From assembly GCA_023548195.1 (NCBI GenBank), contig JAJHZJ010000043.1, forward strand, positions 2,052,326 through 2,116,325: a stretch of DNA of 64,000 nt, written 5' to 3'. Made by a program: the position numbers and the translations under genes. Positions 11,550 to 21,902 of this stretch are shown here, piece after piece. How positions within the stretch are numbered: the first letter of the stretch is position 1; the number at the start of each line of letters is the position of its first letter. This stretch comes from Bettongia penicillata ogilbyi. Taxonomy: Eukaryota > Chordata > Mammalia > Diprotodontia > Potoroidae. The notes beneath the pieces are model-generated. The model did not search any database, was not told where the DNA came from, and worked only from the letters and a program-made list of their open reading frames with translations.

Positions 11550-13440
11550 AAATCTTCAAGCAATGAAATGAGATAACTAATATTGTCACCAAGCAAGAAG
11601 GTTCCAAATCATTAGCATTGCTAAACAGCAATAACAAAATTCAGAAGGAAATAATAAGGGAAGCCTCAGTCAAACCCACCACAAAATGCATAAAACATCT
11701 GAAAGCCGAGCTGCCGAGACACGCTCAAAATTCACATAAATTCATTTACCAAACACTGTTTAAAGATTTTTTTTGAAGTTAAATAGGAGAGATATTCATG
11801 GTTTGTGATTAGACAAACCATGTAATTGTAATTAGAATGTAATTAAAATGATGATGCAATCTAAATATATTTATTTGCAGATTTATAACTGGACAAAACA
11901 AATTTTCAAAGAAATATTTCATTGCCTTAGATCGGAGCACAACAAAATTTAATTGGAGAAACAAAAGGTCTAAAATCTTAAAGGAAAGAATATAAATATT
12001 GTCAAGTGAAAGGGGGAATTAAAATATTTCCAGACCTCAGGTTATCTGACACAACAGTGATCATTAAATCATTACACATGCTGGTTTTAAAATTAAAAAA
12101 AAAAAACCCTAATAAATAAAAAAAAAAAAAACAACGAGTAGCCAATAAGTGAATTAATTAATGGATGGATAGATAAATTAAAGAAGACAAGTGAATTGAC
12201 CATGATAATTCCCACCCTTAATTTCAAGTTTTGCTATGCCAGCAATGGTCAGTTTCTTAGTCAAGGTCTCTCCATGTGACAAGAACAACTAGCCCTGGAA
12301 AAAGGTTTGGCAGAAGTCAGATTTAGATCAACATCATGTACTTCTCACCACAATAAGTTTAAAATGGATAAACATTCCAAGTATAAAAGGTTACACTATG
12401 AAGAACAAAGTCAGATACCTTTCCAGATTGTGGCAAAAGTGGGAGGTAGAAGCAGGAGGAGTGACAAGAAGATAATTTTGATCACATGAATTTTTAAATA
12501 TTTGCATAAACCAAATCAGTGCTGTCAAGATAAGAGGAGAAACCATCTATTGGAAATTCATGCATCCAATATCTCTGATAAGAGTCTGATGCACAAGATA
12601 TAAAGGAGTTACATAAATAGATAAGACTGGCAGCTATGCACCAGTACATAAATGGTCAAAAAGTGTGAACAAATAGGTTTCAAAAGAATAGCAAATGATT
12701 TACAAGCAGAGGAGAAAGTGTTCCAGAACACAAATTGTAAGGGGGATACAAATCCAAACAATGCTTCCATTTCACACACATCCCAAACTGGAAAAGATGG
12801 CAAAAGCTGTAAATAGTCAATGCTGGAGGGGCTACAGAAAAGCAGGAACATGAACAGACTGTTGGTGAAACTGGGAATTGGACCAACCATTATGGAATGC
12901 AATTTGGATTTTTGAAAATATTGTGTTTTAAATGTTCATATTCTGTTCAACATATTCCTCAAGGAGTTCAAAGACAGGCCCCATATACACTAAACTATTC
13001 TAAACAACATGTGTGTGTTTGCAGTAATAAAGAACTGGAAATAAAATTAACGGCCTTTGATTAGCACAAGGCAAAAGTTGCAATATATGAATGCTCATAA
13101 TCATGAGCTGAACTGGGGGAAAATGTATGCAATAATTTCACAAAAGCAAACAGAAAGACCAAAAACCTGGAAGTGAGCACAAGATAATTATAATGATGAA
13201 AGCTGGTTTGAGAAAAAACTGAAGAAAATTGACTTCTTTTACGTCATTGCTGAGATGGTGGGTCATGGGTGTGGGACACTGGAGATATTGTCAGAAATGG
13301 CTGGCACATTAGTTATCTTTTGACCTACTTCTTTCCCTCTTCTTTTGAAAATTCTTGTCAAAGGGGATGGGTCACTGGGTAGAAGGGGAGAAAAGAGATA
13401 TCTTGCAGAATAAATTTGTAAAAAGTATTTTTTATGGATA
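11550..13440 (+). mobile_element. Old L1, segment 3 (post-RT to ORF2 C-terminus)
   Basis: Resumes ORF2 where segment 2 left off: 'IQKEIIREASVK' near 11640, 'FNWRNKRSKILKE' near 11950 (L1 'FIWNxKRxRIAKxIL'), 'TSCTSHHNKFKMDKHS' near 12330, and C-terminal matches to 13200. It is more diverged than the neighbouring 10505-11545 fragment, consistent with being the host of the insertions. A-rich patches at 12093-12133 may mark a further small insertion. Confidence 0.55.
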
Positions 13441-13454
13441 AAGGTCTTGAATTT

Positions 13455-13855
13455 GTGTCACATGATGACGGTCAAAGGAACTAGGGATGTTTAGTCTGGA
13501 GAAGGTAAGATTTGGAGACCATGATATTTGTTTTCAATTCTTGAGAGGTCTGTCAGGCAGGCACAGGACTGGACTTGCTCTGTTTGGCTCTGGAGGCTAG
13601 AACTAGGAGCAATGATAAGAGGATGGGTTTTTAAGAAAGTCCTTCGATGCTTGATGTCCTTCCTATGAAAATGGTTCCCAAATTGAATAGATCTCCTTGA
13701 GAGTTGATGGGCTCGTGTCCTGTGAGCACTTGAAGCAAAGTGTGGCTGTGTGTTTGTCAGGCAAGAATGTCACAGTGGACTTCCCTTTGAGGCACAGCCT
13801 AGGACAAGTGACTAGTGGAGTTCACTCCAACTCTCCATCTGTGATTCTCCTGATC
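13455..13855 (+). mobile_element. CR1/L3-type LINE 3' end
   Basis: A clear ordered match to the CR1/L3 tail: 'gtttagtctggagaaggtaa', 'cttgagaggtctgtcaggca', 'gaactaggagcaatgataag', 'ccttgagagttgatgggctc', ending 'cactccaactctccatctgt' and 'gattct'. The terminal ATTCT-type repeat is characteristic of CR1. Confidence 0.7.
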
Positions 13856-14180
13856 ACTCACTGAAGTCTCATAAAGCCAGGAGATTTGGCTGTGATGATG
13901 CTTCATCCAGGGACTTGGAATGGGAGCATTGAGGTTTAAAGGTCCCTCCTAAGAAGAAGGCTGGGGGAGTCTCACTACTGAGATTCAAACTTTCCCCGAT
14001 CCAGTTCTTTATTTGGGTCAACTGAAGGCAATCCACTGAGAAAGGCATCATTCCTGTTGGAGCCCTGGTACTAGGGTATTCAGTCAAGTGGTTTGAAGTA
14101 CCCCAGTACCCACACTTTCCTCCCCAAGCACACAAGCAGGGTGCCTCAAGGGAGAAGGTGTACATAACTTCAAACGGAAA
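13856..14180. other. Unassigned
   Basis: No repeat family or exon recognised. Confidence 0.3.
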
Positions 14181-14480
14181 AAATGTCTTTAAATAGCTTT
14201 ACATGAAACTTGGAGAGGAAACTATAATCATATGTGAGCTAACCACTCATTAATGCCGACAATTTAATCATAGCTGTTGACCTATCTGTTGCATTTGGGA
14301 AGTGACAGCAGGATTAATTTGTGAAGATTCCCAGGATAATTACCCAGAACCACATGCCAACAACAGGTGATACAAGCAGGTATAAAAATAAAGACCCCAA
14401 TGGGAACACAGAGATACATCCCAGGTCGTCTGTGAAAAGTGGTAGTCAGAGGTGACACAACCTTTAAAGTCTCTGACAAG
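14180..14480. promoter_or_regulatory. Possible conserved non-coding element
   Basis: No repeat similarity seen. It has dense ATTA/TAAT cores ('cattaatgccgacaatttaa', 'ggattaatttgtgaag', 'ataattacc'), an E-box-like 'catatg' and 'caacaggtg', and balanced base composition compared with the decayed repeats around it. No ORF is convincing. The call is inference from appearance only. Confidence 0.3.
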
Positions 14481-15100
14481 TTTTTGTCTACACCTTCACG
14501 ATATCAATGGTTGAAAGGTAGCCAACCCCATCCATTGACATCTAACCCGCCCCTAAGAGATTCAGATTTCTTTTCTTTCCTTTGTGGTTCATAGTTCCTC
14601 TTGTCACATGGGAAAATTGTATCCCCATAGCTCTGCCCAGAGGCCTCAGGGCTGATTCTGTTCCCCTTCACCCTCAGCACCTACATTTGGGAGGAGATTC
14701 TCAATAGCTATGTGAAGCCCCTCTCATTGGCCACTGCTGGAAGACCTCCATATATATACCTGACATCAAGCCAGTAGGTAGGCCCCTTTTCCTTCTAGGC
14801 ATCCTATCTCACCAATATTCTCCAAAGAGACCCTCCTCATGCCTTGTGACATCTTGTGATATCACTAAACGACTTCAAGAATATCAAGTATGTTGTAGGG
14901 TCTTCTGTCTCATGCATGTATTAGATTGTGGCTTTTGAGATTCCTTCCACTTCTGGAAATCTCCCCAATCCTATGAAATAGAAAACTAACAAAAGTGGTT
15001 GATATAAATGCGTACGTGACTCATCAGACCACATAGACCTAAACATGGTTTGTGTCCAAAGGGAATCATGTATAGGTAACAGATAAGATAGAAGGATAGT
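14481..15100. other. Unassigned
   Basis: Unique-looking sequence with no support for a gene or repeat. Confidence 0.3.
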
Positions 15101-15710
15101 GTGCTACTGAAGCCCAATGGCATGAGTGCTAAGTGAGGCCAGCATTAGATGCTAGGACCATTCAAAGGAATTCTGTATGTATGTTGGAGAAAGGAATCAG
15201 AGAAAGGATACGACCACTGCTCAGGGTGGATGGGGCAATGCTAAGGAAAGAGGATGGAAAGGCTGAAGTTTCTCTTCCTTTCCAAAGAATATTATTTTCA
15301 GACTGAGAAGAGTCAAATAAAAATGATTATTGGTAAAGTCCAAGGTAAGTGGGAACAGAGTAAGACAGTATCCGAGGAATTCCAGCCAGTGGAACCAAAT
15401 GACCAACAGCATTGACTGCTGAGGGGAAGGGGAGATGGGATTGCTAAGCTCCTGCCATTGACCTTTCCAAAATCTTGGAAAATAGGAAAGCTGCTTCAGG
15501 ATTGGAGAAGGGAAATGGAGCTGAGTTTTTCATCAAACTGAAAAGCAAAGTCTAGAAATCGAGATTTCCTAAACCTTATTATTTTTACTCAAAAGTTGTA
15601 GGACACTTTACTTGAGAAATTTGGGAACATTTTCACAGGACAATAGGAATCATTGGAGGCCAGGAGAGACTTTTAATTAACCAGGCTGGAAGATCAGAGG
15701 AATGTTTGTC
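15100..15710 (+). mobile_element. CR1/L3-type LINE, internal part (tentative)
   Basis: 'ttgacctttccaaaatcttg' and 'gcttcaggattggagaaggg' resemble the pre-RT/RT coding region of CR1/L3, the same region seen inverted near 36.1-36.4 kb. Weak. Confidence 0.35.
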
Positions 15711-15734
15711 TACATAAATCAATCAGCATTACCA

Positions 15735-15812
15735 TGATATGCCTTTATATATCAATAATATGTACATATGCATGCATGTATATATACATATATGTATATA
15801 TTTATGTATCTG
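15735..15812. repeat. AT-rich (TATG/TACA)n
   Basis: Alternating tat/atg/aca simple sequence. Confidence 0.6.
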
Positions 15813-16030
15813 TATCTTTAAGGTTTACAAAGGATTTTGCATATGTTTTCTCACTTGATCCCAGAGAAATAGGTGCTATTATTTTCATTTCACAGATGGG
15901 GAAACTGAGGCTAGAATAAATGAAGTGACTTGCCCTGATTCACATAGTAAGTGTCTGAGACAGGATTTACACTCAAGTCTTCCTGATTCCAAGTTGAACT
16001 TTTTATCCCCTGTAGCTCCTAGCTGCCCTT
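15812..16030 (-). mobile_element. MIR/CORE SINE
   Basis: Reverse complement carries the CORE: 'tttcacagatggggaaactg', 'gtgacttgccctgattcaca', 'cactcaagtcttcctgattc' and the terminal 'tagctcctagctgcc'. Confidence 0.65.
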
Positions 16031-16129
16031 AGCTTTTGTGCAGAAGTTAGAGCTGTTTGCAAGCATCTGAACATATGATATGTGGAAAAAGGATTATACT
16101 TCTGTTTGTTTTCAGAGGACTGAACCAAG

Positions 16130-16345
16130 AGCATCAATTCATTCATTTATATTTTCATTTATTCATTCAACAAGCATTTATTAAAACATCTATTTTATGT
16201 CAGACAGGCACTATACCAGGCACTGAGAGCACAAATACAAGTGAATCAGTCCCTGATCTCAAGGAGCTCTCACCCACTTGGGAGAAGCAATGCCTCAATA
16301 AAAGGAAAGACTGGATAACCATGGAAATTATGCCTTAAATTGATT
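16130..16345 (-). mobile_element. L2 LINE 3' end
   Basis: 'tattcattcaacaagcattt' and 'ccaggcactgagagcacaaa' then 'caaggagctctcacccactt' is the inverted L2 3' terminus. Confidence 0.65.
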
Positions 16346-17398
16346 TTTAAAAAAGCATTTATCTCAAACCATCAGCAAGCACTATTTGTAGTAGAGAAAA
16401 ACTAGAGGCCTTCATAGTAAGATCAGGTGTGGAACAAGCGTGCCCGCTGTCACTGATAATGTTAAATGTTGTGGTGGAAAATCTAGGAAGAGCAACATAA
16501 GAAAAAAAGACACTGAAGGAAACAGGGAAAGAGGTAATAAAACTATTTCTTTTTGTAGATGATATAATGATGTACTTCCAAAGTTCCAAACAAAAAATTA
16601 GTTGAAACAATGATTTTAGCAAAGTAGTAGGACATAAAGTAAATCCACAAAAACCCTCAGCATTCCTATATATCACAAACAAAATTCTAAGGCGAGATAG
16701 TAAAAAGTACCCAATTTAAAATAATTCTAGACCATATAAAATACCTGGGAGTAAGCCTGATAAAACAAGCTCAGGAATTACACAAAAAAATATTACACAC
16801 ACACATATGTATATGCTTTTTATACATATAAAATCAGATTTAAGTAATTGGAGAAATATTAAGTATTCGTGGGTAGGAAGGGCCAATACAATAAAAATGG
16901 CAATTTTACTCAAACTAGTTTATGAATTTAATGTCACTAGAATTAAATTACCAAAAATGATTTTACTGAATTAGAAAAAAATAACAAAATTCATTTGGAA
17001 ATACAAAAAGTCATGAATATCAAAGGAAATAATTTAATAAAAGTGTAAAAGAAGGAGGTTTAGCAGTACCAAATCTTAAACCATATTATAAGGCAATCAT
17101 TATTTAAACTATTTTGTATTGGCTTGACAGAGAAAAGGTAAAACAAGGGAGTAGAGTAGAAATACAATTCATGGCAAGAAGTGAACGTAATAATTTTGTA
17201 TTTTATAAATATAAAAACAAAAATTTGGAATAAGAATTCATTATTTGGCAAAAAAAAAAAAAAGTTTTGGGAAAAACCAGAAAGCAGTACAGGAGAAACT
17301 GGGCATGGACCAGTGTCTCATACCATTTACCAAGATAAGGTCAAAATGGATGCATCATCTAGATGTAAAGAGATTCTGCAAGAAAATTAGAACACAGA
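16345..17398 (+). mobile_element. L1 ORF2 (RT to post-RT), segment A of an interrupted L1
   Basis: Reads from the RT palm ('VEQACPLSLI' near 16430) through the catalytic box 'KLFLFVDDIMMYF' (16540-16575). The usual Y/F-A-D-D is F-V-D-D here, so the core is altered as well as frame-broken. It continues through 'WxGRANTIKMAILLK' near 16875-16915 and 'GGLAVPNLKPYYKAIII' near 17055-17100, and stops at 17398 where a HAL1 pair is inserted. The sequence resumes at 21903. Confidence 0.75.
17381..17398 (+). repeat. Target-site duplication, left copy
   Basis: 'agaaaattagaacacaga' matches 'agaaaaatagaacgtaga' at 21903-21920 in 15 of 18 positions, bracketing the HAL1 pair inside L1 ORF2. Confidence 0.65.
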
Positions 17399-17420
17399 GA
17401 CAAGATGGCGGAGTAGAAAC
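17393..17420 (+). promoter_or_regulatory. L1-type 5' end with YY1-like motif
   Basis: 'caagatggcgg' at 17401 is a perfect YY1-type core at the extreme 5' end of the element, as in human L1. Function here is inferred. Confidence 0.5.
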
Positions 17421-18131
17421 ATACAGATATGCTAGTTCTTAACCCATATCCCATAAAATACCTGTAAAGAGGAGCTCCCAACGAATTCTGGAGCAGCAGA
17501 ATTCACACAACAATGGAATGGAGGAGATTTCTGTTCCAGAGAGTCCTGAAAAACTGAAACCAAAGATCCATCACACACCGGACCAGAAACAGAGACCAGC
17601 CCTGCCTTGGCCGCGTGGCCTTGAGAGGAGCAGATAAGAGCAGGCTTCAGGGATGGAATCTCCAGCAGCCATGAAGGTCCCTCTGCCCACAGATACTGAA
17701 GGTCAGTAGGAGACTCTTTTTGTCTGACTGAGAAGGGAGCAGGGTGTCTCAGGCCCCCTCGGGAGACAGCAGCGGGGAAAGCAGTGAACAGGAGCTCCCA
17801 AAGCAGGAAGGAGCTTGGATCCATTGTTGAAGATCGTTGCATAAACCCCCTGAGGGAATTGAGCCCATGGTGGCCACCCTGCCCCCACCAGAGCACCTGA
17901 AATTAATCTCACACTGAATAGCTGCTCTGCCCCTGCTGTAAGCCCTGAGGCTGGGAAGCAGCATTTAAATCTCAGACCCCAAGCACTAGCTGGGCAGATC
18001 TGGAGGTGAGGTGGGTGTGGAAATCTCAGAAGTCAAGTAACTGTCTGGGAAAATGCCTAGAAAAGGGAAGAAAAATAAGACTATAGAGAGTTTTTTCCAA
18101 CAAATGCAAATGATCCCGACATTCGGATCTG

Positions 18132-19154
18132 ATGACGAGGACGTATTCTCGCCATCGGGGAAAGATGTGGAGGGCGGGGCCTCAGTACCCCCAGACACCC
18201 CAGGGGGATGTCAGGTGGGCTCAGGCCTTGGAAGAGCTCAAAAAGGATTTTGAAAAGCAAGTTAGACAGGTGGAGGAAAAACTGGCAAGAGAAATGAGAG
18301 AGATGCAAGAAAAGTATGAAAAACGGGTCAATACCTTGGTTAAGGAGACCCCAAAAAATTCTGAAGAAAATAACACCTTGAAGACTAGGCTCACTCAATT
18401 GGCAAAAGAGGTTCAAAAAGCCAATGAGGAGAAAAATGTTTTCAAAAGCAGAATTAGCCAAATGGAAAAAGAGGTTCAAAAGCTCACTGAATTTAATAGT
18501 TCTCTCAAAATTAGAATGGAACAGATGGAGTCTAATGACTTTACGAGAAACCAAGAAATCACCAAACAAAACCAAAAGAATGAAAAAATGGAAGAGAATG
18601 TGAAATATCTCATGGGGAAAACAACTGACCTGGAAAATAGATCCAGGAGAGACAATTTAAAAATTATGGGACTACCTGAAAGTCATGATCAAAAAAAGAG
18701 CCTAGACATTATCTTCCATGAAATTATCAAGGAAAACTGCCCTGATATTCTACAACCAGAGGGCAAAATAAGTATTGAAAGAATCCATCGATCACCACCT
18801 GGAAGAGATCCAAAAAGAGAAACTCCTAGGAACATTGTGGCCAAATTCCAGAACTCCCAGCTCAAGGAGAAATTCTTGCAAGCAGCTAGAAAGAAACAAT
18901 TTCAGTACTGTGGAAATACAATCAAGATAACTCAAGATCTAGCAGCTTCTACATTAAGAGATCGAAGGGCATGGAATAGGATATTCCAGAAGTCAAAGGA
19001 ACTAGGACTCAAACCAAGAATCACCTACCCAGCTAAACTGAGTATAATACTTCAGGGGAAAATATGGTCTTTCAATGAAACAGAGGACTTTCAATCATTC
19101 TTGATGAAAAGACCAGAGCTGAAAAGAAAATTTGACTTCCAAACACAAGAATGA
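18132..19154 (+). CDS. HAL1/L1 ORF1 protein (ORF1p), open for 340 codons
   Basis: RNA-binding nucleic-acid chaperone of an L1-type retrotransposon. In known L1s it forms trimers that coat the element RNA in cytoplasmic RNPs. Visible domains: long heptad-patterned coiled coil about residues 32-170 (EELKKDFEKQVRQVEEKL); RRM-like domain about 172-260, opening 'RRDNLKIMGLPES' and closing 'CGNTIKIT'; C-terminal domain about 261-325 with 'TLRDRRAWNRIF' and 'PRITYPAKLSIILQG'. Length is close to human ORF1p (338). A better L1-style start, 'MPRKGKKNKTIESFF', lies upstream at 18053 in another frame that ends at 18253. One extra base in the five-G run at 18203-18207 would explain the shift, so the first ~25 residues given by the 18132 ATG are probably not native. 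The native frame would be about 366 codons. No ORF2 follows. Expression is unknown. Confidence 0.75.
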   Translation: MTRTYSRHRGKMWRAGPQYPQTPQGDVRWAQALEELKKDFEKQVRQVEEKLAREMREMQEKYEKRVNTLVKETPKNSEENNTLKTRLTQLAKEVQKANEEKNVFKSRISQMEKEVQKLTEFNSSLKIRMEQMESNDFTRNQEITKQNQKNEKMEENVKYLMGKTTDLENRSRRDNLKIMGLPESHDQKKSLDIIFHEIIKENCPDILQPEGKISIERIHRSPPGRDPKRETPRNIVAKFQNSQLKEKFLQAARKKQFQYCGNTIKITQDLAASTLRDRRAWNRIFQKSKELGLKPRITYPAKLSIILQGKIWSFNETEDFQSFLMKRPELKRKFDFQTQE

Positions 19155-19282
19155 GAAGAAGCATGAAAAAGTAAACAGCAAAGAGAAGTCTTAAGGGACT
19201 TACCAGAAGTGAACTGTTTACATTTCTACATGGAAAGACAATATTTGTAACTCTTAAAACTTTTCAGTATCTGGGTAATTGG

Positions 19283-19350
19283 TGGGTCCACACACACACA
19301 TGTACATGCATGTACGCACAAACACATACACACATGCACACACACACAGA
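19283..19350. repeat. (CA)n microsatellite in HAL1 3' UTR
   Basis: Imperfect CA/TG array about 130 bases after the ORF1 stop. Equivalent arrays occur in the same place in the copies at 21026 and 63387. Confidence 0.8.
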
Positions 19351-20212
19351 GACAGAGAGCACAGAGTGAATTGAATAGGATGGGACCATACCTTAAAAGA
19401 AATTAAGGTAAATGGTGAGAGAGAAAGGTAGGGGGAGGAAAGAGGGTGAAATGGAATGGGGTAATTATATGTCATTTACGAGGCAAGTAGGAGACCTTTT
19501 AGTGGAGGGAAAAAGAGGAGAGCTGAGAAAAAAACAACAACAACAAAACAATTAGTTTACCCTCATCACATTTGACTAAAGGAAGGAATAAAATGCACAC
19601 TCATTTTGGTATGAAAACCTATCTTACAGTATAGGAAATTGGGGAGAAGGAGATAAGCAAGGGGAGGGGGGATGATGGAAGGGAGGGCAAAGGGAGGAGG
19701 GAGCAATTTGAAGTCAATACTTGGGGAGGGACAGGATCAAAAGACAGAAGAGAAACAATGAGGGGCAGGGTAGGATGGAGGGTAATTCAGTTAGTCTTAC
19801 ACAACACGACTATCATGGAAGTCATTTGCAAAACTACACAGATATGACCTATATTGAATTGCCTGCCTTCCCAAAGGGAATGGGTGGGGAAGGAGGGATG
19901 GGGAGAATTTGGAACTCAAAGTTTTAGGAACAACTGTCTAGTATTGCTGTTGCTACTAGGAAAGAAGACATACAGTTAATGAGGAATAGAAAGTCATCTG
20001 GCCCTACAGGAGAAAAGAGAAGACGGAGACAAGAGAAGGGAGGGATGACAGAAGAGAGGGCAGATTGGAGATAGGGAAAATTAGATTGCTTGGGGTATTG
20101 GGGTGGGGGAGGGGAGAAAAGGGGAGAAAATTCAGAACCCAAAATTTTTGAAAACGAATGTAAAAAAAGTTAAATAAAATATACTTTCCTTAAAAAAAAA
20201 AAAACGAAACAA

Positions 20213-20899
20213 AAAACAAAAGCTCACTGAACAAAATAGTTCTCTCAAAATTAGAATGGAACAGATGGAGTCTAATGACTTTCTGAGAAACCAAGAAATC
20301 ACAAAACAAAACCAAAAGAATGAAAAAATGGAAGAGAATGTGAAATATCTCATGGGAAAAACAACTGACCTGGAAAATAGATCCAGGAGAGACAATTTAA
20401 AAATTATGGGACTACCTGAAAGCCATGATAAAAAAAGAGCCTAGACATCATCTTTCATGAAATTATCAAGGAAAACTGCCCTGCAATTCTAGAACCAGAG
20501 GGCAAAATAAGTCTTGAAGGAATTCATTGATCATCGCCTGAAAGAGATCCAAAAAGAGAAACTCCTAGGAACATTGTGGCCAAATTCCAGAATTCCCAGG
20601 TGAAGGAAAATATATTGCAAGCAGCTAGAAAGAAAAAATTCCAGTATTGTGGAAATACAATCAGGATAACACAAGATCTAGCAGCTTCTATATTAAGGAA
20701 TCAAAGGGCTTGGAATATGGTATTCCAGAAGTCAAAGGAACTAGGACTCAAACCAAGAATCACCTACCCAGCAAAACTGAGTATAATACTTCAGGGGAAA
20801 AAATGGTCTTTCAATGAAATAGAGGACTTTCAAGCATCCTTGATGAAAAGACCAGAGATGAAAAGAAAATTTGACTTTCAAACACAAGAATGGAAATAA
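20213..20899 (+). pseudogene. HAL1 ORF1 fragment, truncated and frameshifted
   Basis: Covers ORF1 from the end of the coiled coil to the stop. 'KIRMEQMESNDFLRNQ' is read to about 20444. There 'gccatgataaaaaaagagcc' carries an indel relative to the open copy, and 'ttcattgatcatcgcctg' (20521) changes an Arg codon to stop. The frame is open again 20576-20899 with 'AKFQNSQVKENILQAAR' and 'PRITYPAKLSIILQG'. No complete protein is possible. Confidence 0.75.
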
Positions 20900-21023
20900 A
20901 CATGAAAAAGTAAACAGCAAAGAAAAGTCATAAGGGACTTACTAAAGTTGAACTGTTTACATTCCTACATGGAAAGACAATATTTGTAACTCTTGAAACT
21001 TCAGTATCTGGGTAGTTGGTGAG

Positions 21024-21024
<1 letters not shown>

Positions 21025-21066
<42 letters not shown>

Positions 21067-21077
21067 AGAGAGAGACA
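21025..21077. repeat. (CA)n(GA)n microsatellite in HAL1 3' UTR
   Basis: A perfect CA run of about 38 bases followed by a GA run. Confidence 0.95.
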
Positions 21078-21902
21078 GAGAGCACAGAATGAATTGAATA
21101 GAATGGGATCATATCTTAAAAAAATTAAATTAAGCAGTGAGAGAGAAATGTATTGGAAGGAGAGAGGGAGAAATGGAATGGGGCAAATTATCTCTCATAG
21201 AAGAGGCAAGCAGGAGACTTTTTAGTGGAGGGGAAAAGAAGGGAGCTGAGAGAAAAACATGATGTTTACTCTCATCACATTCGACTAAATGAAGGAATGA
21301 AATGCACACTCATTTTGGTAGGAAAACCTATCTTACAATACAGGAAAGTAGGGGAGAAGGGGATAAGCAGGGTGGGGGGGATGATGGAAGGGAGGGCAAT
21401 GGTAGGAGGGAGCAATTTGAAGTCAACACTCTTGGGGAGGGACAGGATCAAAAGAGAGAATAGAAGCAATGGGGGGCAGGACAGGATGGAGGGAAATATA
21501 GTTAGTCTTACACAACACGACTATTATATAAGTCATTTGCAAAACTACACAGATATGACCTGTATTGAATTGCCTGCCTTCCCAAAGGGAATGGGTGGGG
21601 AGGGAGGGATGGGGAAAACTTGGAACTCAAAGTTTTAGGAACAACTGTTGAGTATTGTTCTTGCTACTAGGAAGTAAGAAATACAGGTAATGGGGAATAG
21701 AAAGCTATCTGACCCTACAGGACAAAAGAGAAGATGGGGACAAGGGAAGGGAGGGATAATAGAAGAGAGGGCAGATTGTTGATAAGGGCAAGTAGACTGC
21801 TCGGTGTATTGTGGTGGGGGGAGGGGACAAATGAGGAGAAAATTTGGAACTCAAAATTTTGTGAAAATGAATGTAAAAAAGTTAAATAAATAAATTAATA
21901 AA

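Larger units (their letters stand above)
17399..20205 (+). mobile_element. HAL1 (half-L1), near full length with open ORF1
   Basis: 5' end 'gacaagatggcggagtagaa', 5' UTR about 650 bases, ORF1 (18053/18132-19154), then directly a 3' UTR of about 1.05 kb with a CA microsatellite and purine-rich blocks, and a poly(A) tail at 20191-20204. There is no ORF2 at all, and the 3' end resembles that of L1 copies in this window. That is the definition of HAL1: an L1 derivative that keeps ORF1 and lost ORF2. It would depend on L1 ORF2 protein supplied in trans. Confidence 0.85.
20206..21900 (+). mobile_element. HAL1, 5'-truncated, head-to-tail with the previous copy
   Basis: Begins inside ORF1 ('aagctcactgaacaaaatag', equivalent to 18479) immediately after the A-rich tail of the first HAL1. 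It runs through ORF1, a 3' UTR with CA repeat, and 'aataaataaattaataaaag' at the end. By eye it is very similar to the first copy, so both belong to one subfamily. Either it inserted into the poly(A) tail of the first, or the two moved together. Confidence 0.8.

Noticed and set aside
17432..17964. Overlapping minus-strand frames of 69-154 codons
   Set aside because: They lie antisense in the HAL1 5' UTR; no similarity to a known protein, and sibling elements do not preserve them.
18081..18575. 164-codon minus-strand frame opposite HAL1 ORF1
   Set aside because: Shadow of the coiled-coil coding region; Lys/Glu-rich codons read antisense as Phe/Leu.
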